Of a stretch of 64,000 bases of DNA, positions 59,942 to 64,000 are shown one piece after another. Numbering within the stretch: position 1 is the stretch's first letter; the number at the start of each line of letters is the position of its first letter. The position numbers and the translations under genes were made by a program. Source of the stretch: JACRCT01 sp049841135. GTDB taxonomy: Bacteria > Myxococcota > Myxococcia > Myxococcales > UBA5297. A model generated the notes under the pieces. That model was not told the origin of the DNA and did no database searches. It worked only from the letters and a program-made list of their open reading frames with translations. Location: positions 2,666,001-2,730,000 of the forward strand of contig JASGHK010000004.1 of assembly GCA_049841135.1 (NCBI GenBank). The letters run 5' to 3'.

Positions 59942-62683
59942 TCAGGGGTGTGCCGGACGCCGGGGCGCCCGCGCCAAGAGCTGTTCGAGCGCCGCGAGAT
60001 CCGGCGGCTTGGCGACGTGCGCGTCGAAGCCGGCTTCGCGGGCCCGCTGCTGGTCCTCCGGTTGTGCGTAACCGGTCAGCGCCACCAGGAAGGTCGAGCG
60101 GACTTCCGGGTCGCGGCGTAGGGCGCGGGCGACCTCGTACCCGTTCATCTCCGGAAGGCCGATATCGCAGAGGACGTAGTCGGGGAGGAACTCTCGCGCC
60201 TTGGCGACCCCCTCGGCGCCGGCGCGGGCCACCGCGATCTGGTAGCCGTCGAGCTCGAGCAACTCGCTCAGGCTCGCGGCGGTGTCGGGGTTGTCCTCGA
60301 TGACCAGGACTCGCCTTCCCTGGCCGTCCCCTGCGCGCAGCCGTGGCTCCTCCGCGACGGCAAGGCCTTCGGGCCTCGCCAGCGGCAGCTTGACCGTGAA
60401 CGTCGCACCGAACCCCGGACCCGGGCTGTGGGCACTCACCGAACCGCCGTGCAGCTCGACGATTCCTCTCACCAACGCCAGGCCCAGCCCCAGTCCGCCC
60501 CGGCTGCGATCCAGCGACCGGTCCGCCTGGGCGAAGGGGACGAAGAGGCGGGAGAGGGTCTCCGGGTCGATGCCCACGCCGGTGTCGCTCACCTCCACGA
60601 CCGCGTGCTTCGAGTCGTCCCGGCGGACCGAGAGGCTCACCCGCCCGCCCGCCGGGGTGAACTTCGCCGCGTTGCCCAGCAGGTTGGAGGCGGCCTGGGC
60701 GATCCGGGTGGCGTCGCCGTCGACCCAGAGCGGCTCGTCGGGGAAGGCGATGCTGACCTCGCGGGACCCAAACGCCTCGCGGTGGTCCTCGACGACCCGG
60801 CGGAGGGCGTCCACGAGGTCAAAGGTGGCGCGCTGCAGGCGGATCTTCCCGCGGGCGATGCGGGTCACGTCCAGGAGGTCGTCGATGAGCCGCGCGAGGT
60901 GGTTCACCTGCCGGTCGATGGTGGTCACCGCGCGCCGGTCGCGTTCGCTCAAGGAGGTGCTCTTGCCCAGGAGAAACGCGCTGGTGCGGATGGGGGAGAG
61001 CGGGTTGCGCAGCTCGTGCGAGAGGACCCCGAGGAACTCGCTCTTGCGCCGGTCCGCCTCGCGCAGGGCCTCCTCCATCCGCTTGCTGTCGCTCACGTCC
61101 AGGCTGACCGCGGCCAACCCGGCGAGCCTGCCCTGGGCATCGCGGTAAGGGCACTTGGCCGAGAGGTAGATGCGGCGGCCCTGCGGCGTCTCGACGGACT
61201 CCTCGAAGGTCCTGCTCTCGCCATGCTCCATCACCCAGCGGTCGTTGGCCGTGTGAGCCTCCCCACCGCGAGACGCAAGGAACTCATCGCTCCTCTTCCC
61301 CAGGATCTGCGATTCCTCCAGGCCCACCACCTTGCAGAAGCTCGGGCTGCAGTAGGTCATCCGCGCCTGGAGGTCCTTGGCGAAGATGAGGGCCGGGGTG
61401 GCCAGGCTCAGCGCATCGAGGATGGCGGCAGTGCGCCGCTGCGTCTCTTCGGCACGCTTGCTCTCGGTGACGTCTTGGACGGTGCCCACGAGGGAGAGGG
61501 AGAAGTGTTCGTGGGGCCGCTGCAGGTCGCCTCGGCCGACGAGCATCCGCACGCTCCCGTCCGGCCGCACCGCGCGGAACTCCAGCGGGCCGGGCCGTTC
61601 GCCGGCGATGCAGGCGCGGACCCACTCCTGCATCGCCGGGCGGTCGTCCTCGTGGATCGAGCGAAAGAGGCTTTCCATGGTGGGGACGAACGAGTCCGGT
61701 GACTGCCCGTAGATGCGGTAGGTCTCCTCGGTCCAGCGGATGCGGTCGGCGCCCAGGGCCATGCTCCACGTGCCGATGTGCGCCAGGCGCTGCGACTCCG
61801 ACAGGAGGTAGTCCTCCTCGCGGAGCGCCTCCTCGACCCGCTTTCGCTCGGTGACGTCCATCATCAGCAGGGCAAAGCGCGCGCCGCCCAAGGGGAAGGC
61901 CGAGATGACGACGTAGCGGCCGATCGGAGCGAAGAAGCCCTCGAGCTGGACCGCCTCCCCCGTCCGGATCATGTCCGCGACCTGGCCCAGGTAGGGCTTG
62001 GGAAACTGCTCACCGTAGATCTCCGTGGTGAGCCGGCCGACGAGCGCGTCGCGGGACCTGCCGGTGAGGCGCTCGTAGGCCGGGTTGACGTCGACGACCC
62101 GCCAGTTGACCGGCGCGCCCCGCTCGTCGACGACCAGCTCGTCGATGACGATCGCCTCGTTCATGTGTTCGAAGAGGCCGCGGTGCTTCTGCTCGCTGGC
62201 GCGCAACGCCTCCTCGGCGCGCGCCTTCTCGTCGAGCGCCACGCGCAGCCCGGAGGCGCGGGCCTCGACGACCAGCATCGCGGTCCGCAGCGCTCCGCAC
62301 AGGAGGGCCACGAGCGAGGCCGTGAGGGCGAAGAGCACGGTGGCCCCGAGCGGGACGCCGCTGGCTGGGTCGGGGCCCGCCGCGGCGAGCGAGAGAGCCG
62401 CCACCGTCGACAGGGCCGTGGTGGCCAGGCCGGGGCCGCGGCCTCCCACCCAAGCCGCCACCGCCACGGCAGCGTAGAAGCTTACGAACGGTGCCGTGAC
62501 CGGCGGCGAGACGACCGCCCGCTCCGTGGCGTAGGCCAGGAAGGTGAGCGCCGGCGTGGCCGCATATCGCAGGAACCACGGGAGCCTCGGCGGGCGCAGC
62601 ACCCGCCAGGCACGACTGTCCGCGAACGGCCCTGCACCGGGACGTGGCATGCCGTCGCCCGTGCGCTGAGCGCTCCGGCTCAT
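59942..62683 (-). CDS. Hybrid sensor histidine kinase with three PAS domains and a receiver
   Basis: A 913-residue protein. Residues ~38-140 hold four membrane helices (DUF4118-like, KdpD type). Three PAS domains follow: LFEHMNEAIVIDELVVDERG, HIGTWSMALGADRIRWTEET, and ATPALIFAKDLQARMTYCSP. The dimerisation box has the phospho-His in FLGVLSHELRNPLSP, and the ATPase has NLLGNAAKFTP, DTGVGID and GGLGLGLALV. The C-terminal receiver has EDNPDTA, the phospho-Asp in VLCDIGLPEMNG and the switch Lys in AKPPD. GGAGG lies ~9 nt before ATG 62683. A cytosolic output through phosphorelay is likely. Confidence 0.92.
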   Translation of the reverse strand: MSRSAQRTGDGMPRPGAGPFADSRAWRVLRPPRLPWFLRYAATPALTFLAYATERAVVSPPVTAPFVSFYAAVAVAAWVGGRGPGLATTALSTVAALSLAAAGPDPASGVPLGATVLFALTASLVALLCGALRTAMLVVEARASGLRVALDEKARAEEALRASEQKHRGLFEHMNEAIVIDELVVDERGAPVNWRVVDVNPAYERLTGRSRDALVGRLTTEIYGEQFPKPYLGQVADMIRTGEAVQLEGFFAPIGRYVVISAFPLGGARFALLMMDVTERKRVEEALREEDYLLSESQRLAHIGTWSMALGADRIRWTEETYRIYGQSPDSFVPTMESLFRSIHEDDRPAMQEWVRACIAGERPGPLEFRAVRPDGSVRMLVGRGDLQRPHEHFSLSLVGTVQDVTESKRAEETQRRTAAILDALSLATPALIFAKDLQARMTYCSPSFCKVVGLEESQILGKRSDEFLASRGGEAHTANDRWVMEHGESRTFEESVETPQGRRIYLSAKCPYRDAQGRLAGLAAVSLDVSDSKRMEEALREADRRKSEFLGVLSHELRNPLSPIRTSAFLLGKSTSLSERDRRAVTTIDRQVNHLARLIDDLLDVTRIARGKIRLQRATFDLVDALRRVVEDHREAFGSREVSIAFPDEPLWVDGDATRIAQAASNLLGNAAKFTPAGGRVSLSVRRDDSKHAVVEVSDTGVGIDPETLSRLFVPFAQADRSLDRSRGGLGLGLALVRGIVELHGGSVSAHSPGPGFGATFTVKLPLARPEGLAVAEEPRLRAGDGQGRRVLVIEDNPDTAASLSELLELDGYQIAVARAGAEGVAKAREFLPDYVLCDIGLPEMNGYEVARALRRDPEVRSTFLVALTGYAQPEDQQRAREAGFDAHVAKPPDLAALEQLLARAPRRPAHP

Positions 62684-63004
62684 GAGACCGGCCTCCCGCA
62701 GGAGGGCACCCCGCCTGACGGCATCGACCTCGGACCCGGCATGGGACCACCCACCCTGGAAGCTAGGGAGCCGAGAGGTCTCCCTGCCGCCTTCGGCAGG
62801 ACGCCGGGCGGGATGTGGACCGTGCTGGGGCGCGACGACCGATGACCGAAACAGGAGGCTCTCGGGCGCTCGGTAGGGGCTGAAGCGCCCCGCCTCTACC
62901 TGGGCCAAGTCGGCACAGCCGTAGTCCTTCACCGGCTAGAAGAAGTTGCGGCTCGTGCAAGCGCTGAGGGGCAGCACGAGCACGACGACGGTTGGTCCCG
63001 GGCC
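62684..63004. other. 321-bp gap: promoter region plus a hydrolase-gene relic
   Basis: No intact gene. The left part should carry the histidine-kinase promoter. The right part (62915-62995) holds the relic described separately. Confidence 0.5.
62915..62995 (-). pseudogene. Relic of the 5' end of the hydrolase lipoprotein gene
   Basis: On the minus strand the sequence reads VVVLVLPLSACTSRNFF, then a stop codon where the parent has Glu, then PVKDYG. The intact gene at 50796 begins with a similar signal and CTTRNFFFEPVKDYG. The lipobox Cys is kept. Nothing downstream matches the parent gene. Confidence 0.75.
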
Positions 63005-64000
63005 TCAGGACGTCCCGACGCGCCGCAGCGCGAACGCCTCGCCTCCTGGCGCCACCAGATCCCGCACCAGCCCGCCTCGCCGCCGGTCCAGGCGGAAGCC
63101 GGAGATGGCGATGTTGCGGAAGGCGAAGTGCGCCTGCACCGACTTGATGCCCAGCGCCCCGAGCCGCGCGCACAGGTCGTCGAGCAGCGCCGTCGAGAGC
63201 CCGCGCCCTCGCAGCGCCGGAGTGACCACCAGGCCGTCGAGCTGGGCGAGGTCGGCGCCGAGCAGCGTGAACGAGGCGCCGCCGGCGATCCGCTGGGCGC
63301 TGTCCAACACGACGAGGTAGCGCCGCTCGGGCGAGAAGGCGCGAGGCAGGCCGGCGCGCACGAACAGGCGGTAGAGCCGGCCGACCTCCGCGGCGTCCAC
63401 CGGCTCGCGCACGATCCACGCGGCGCCCTGCCGGTCGACGAGCTCGGTGGCCACGACCACGTGCTTGACCGCGTCGCCGACGACGGTGACCTCCACCGGC
63501 TTGCTGGTCCGCGCGGCGGGGAAGACCAGGCGCGTGAAGACCAACCGCTCCTCGTCGGTCTGGAGCGCGGAGTGCAGCCCTCCGAGCTCGACCAGGTGCG
63601 AGGGCCGGGTGCCGGGCCGCTCACGCAGCGCCGAGAGCAGGCCGTCGAAGGCCGCCAGGACCGGCGGGCGCGAGCGGGCGAAGACCGTCGCGCGCGAGAA
63701 GCGGAAGCGCACCTCCTCGCCCTGGCCGTCCAAGCGATAGAGCCGCAAGAGCGACTCGGCGGTCTTCTCGCGCTCCGCGAGCGTGGAGCCCGGGTGCGCC
63801 TCGTCCCAGGCGCCGAACCTCGCGCAGGCCGCTTCGAAGGCGAGCGAGGCCCGCTGTGCCTTGGGCTGGGCCAGCGCCGACCCGGCCGCCGCGAGCAGCG
63901 CGCCCACCGCTTCGCCGCCAGCCGGCCCCCAGGTCTCGGTCAGCTCGATCAGGAACGCGCGGGCGCCGTCCTCTCCCAGCGCCTCGAAGACGGCATCGAC
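63005..64000 (-). CDS. Protein with C-terminal GNAT-like acetyltransferase domain (5' end outside window)
   Basis: The frame is open to the right edge, so the start is not seen. The last ~110 residues fit the GNAT fold: YLVVLDSAQRIAGGASFTLL, then LDGLVVTPALRGRGLSTALL with the acetyl-CoA-binding (R/Q)xxGxG/A pattern as RGRGLS. The upstream ~200 residues look alpha/beta and of unknown function. No signal peptide is visible in the part present. It lies after a hydrolase relic and runs opposite to no other gene in view. Confidence 0.72.
   Translation of the reverse strand, partial: VDAVFEALGEDGARAFLIELTETWGPAGGEAVGALLAAAGSALAQPKAQRASLAFEAACARFGAWDEAHPGSTLAEREKTAESLLRLYRLDGQGEEVRFRFSRATVFARSRPPVLAAFDGLLSALRERPGTRPSHLVELGGLHSALQTDEERLVFTRLVFPAARTSKPVEVTVVGDAVKHVVVATELVDRQGAAWIVREPVDAAEVGRLYRLFVRAGLPRAFSPERRYLVVLDSAQRIAGGASFTLLGADLAQLDGLVVTPALRGRGLSTALLDDLCARLGALGIKSVQAHFAFRNIAISGFRLDRRRGGLVRDLVAPGGEAFALRRVGTS

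Noticed and set aside
59211..60071. A 286-residue plus-strand frame
   Set aside because: It runs through the decayed hydrolase copy antisense and into the histidine-kinase gene; no coherent domain.
62684..62932. Extended N-terminus of the histidine kinase to 62932
   Set aside because: The extra 83 residues lack similarity, include the hydrolase relic, and a good ribosome site stands before ATG 62683.

Overview
This 64 kb window is very GC-rich. It is dense in outer-membrane and lipoprotein genes with long Asp/Ala/Pro linkers, Hanks-type Ser/Thr kinases with HRDIS/HRDVS catalytic loops, von Willebrand A, PEGA, PilZ and DUF2135-like domains, and a hybrid sensor kinase. That combination points to a Myxococcota (former deltaproteobacterial) chromosome, probably a draft or metagenome-derived contig. 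No rRNA, tRNA, CRISPR array, transposase or phage gene was recognised.

Layout. 0-9.5 kb: an OmpA protein cut by the window edge, a vWA lipoprotein, an M32 carboxypeptidase, a heavy-metal-binding domain protein, Hsp20, a methyltransferase and a large VIT/vWA/TPR protein. 9.5-17.1 kb, minus strand: a split biotin-dependent carboxylase (biotin carboxylase plus carrier), then the run GHL10 lipoprotein - trpS - PilZ protein - rimO, the last two overlapping at ATGA. 17.4-31.2 kb: a DUF2058-like protein, a five-repeat DUF898-like membrane protein, a flippase-like protein, Uma2, a threonine-synthase-like pseudoenzyme beside an SsnA-like amidohydrolase, a DsbA-like lipoprotein with a zinc peptidase, an EpmA-like protein with a small lipoprotein, an acetate-transporter-like protein with an extra C-terminal domain, an SPFH protein and a CFA-synthase-like methyltransferase. 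31.2-48 kb: large secreted lipoproteins, a membrane glycosyltransferase-like protein, GH1, two Ser/Thr kinases and several small envelope proteins. 48-64 kb: more accessory in feel, with a zinc metalloprotease, a lipoprotein hydrolase plus two decayed copies, a tandem BRCT protein, an FAD reductase, a chemoreceptor-like protein, short Cys-rich proteins, gene remnants, a hybrid histidine kinase and a GNAT protein cut by the edge.

Reading-frame quality. At least nine otherwise well-conserved genes are split by single-base indels (11 sites; ten are insertions). In each, the two halves join to a family-length protein when one base is removed or added. Seven of the ten insertions fall in or beside AGCT or GATC palindromes. 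I annotate these as single genes with frameshifts; residual sequence errors are the likeliest cause, though real decay cannot be excluded from one sequence.

Most notable biology: a threonine-synthase-fold protein whose PLP lysine and phosphate-binding loops are gone, next to an SsnA-like amidohydrolase; an acetate-transporter fold carrying what reads like a winged-helix domain; a hydrolase gene with two relic copies within 13 kb; a 127-bp element with 13-bp perfect terminal inverted repeats; and several repeat-built lipoproteins of unknown role.
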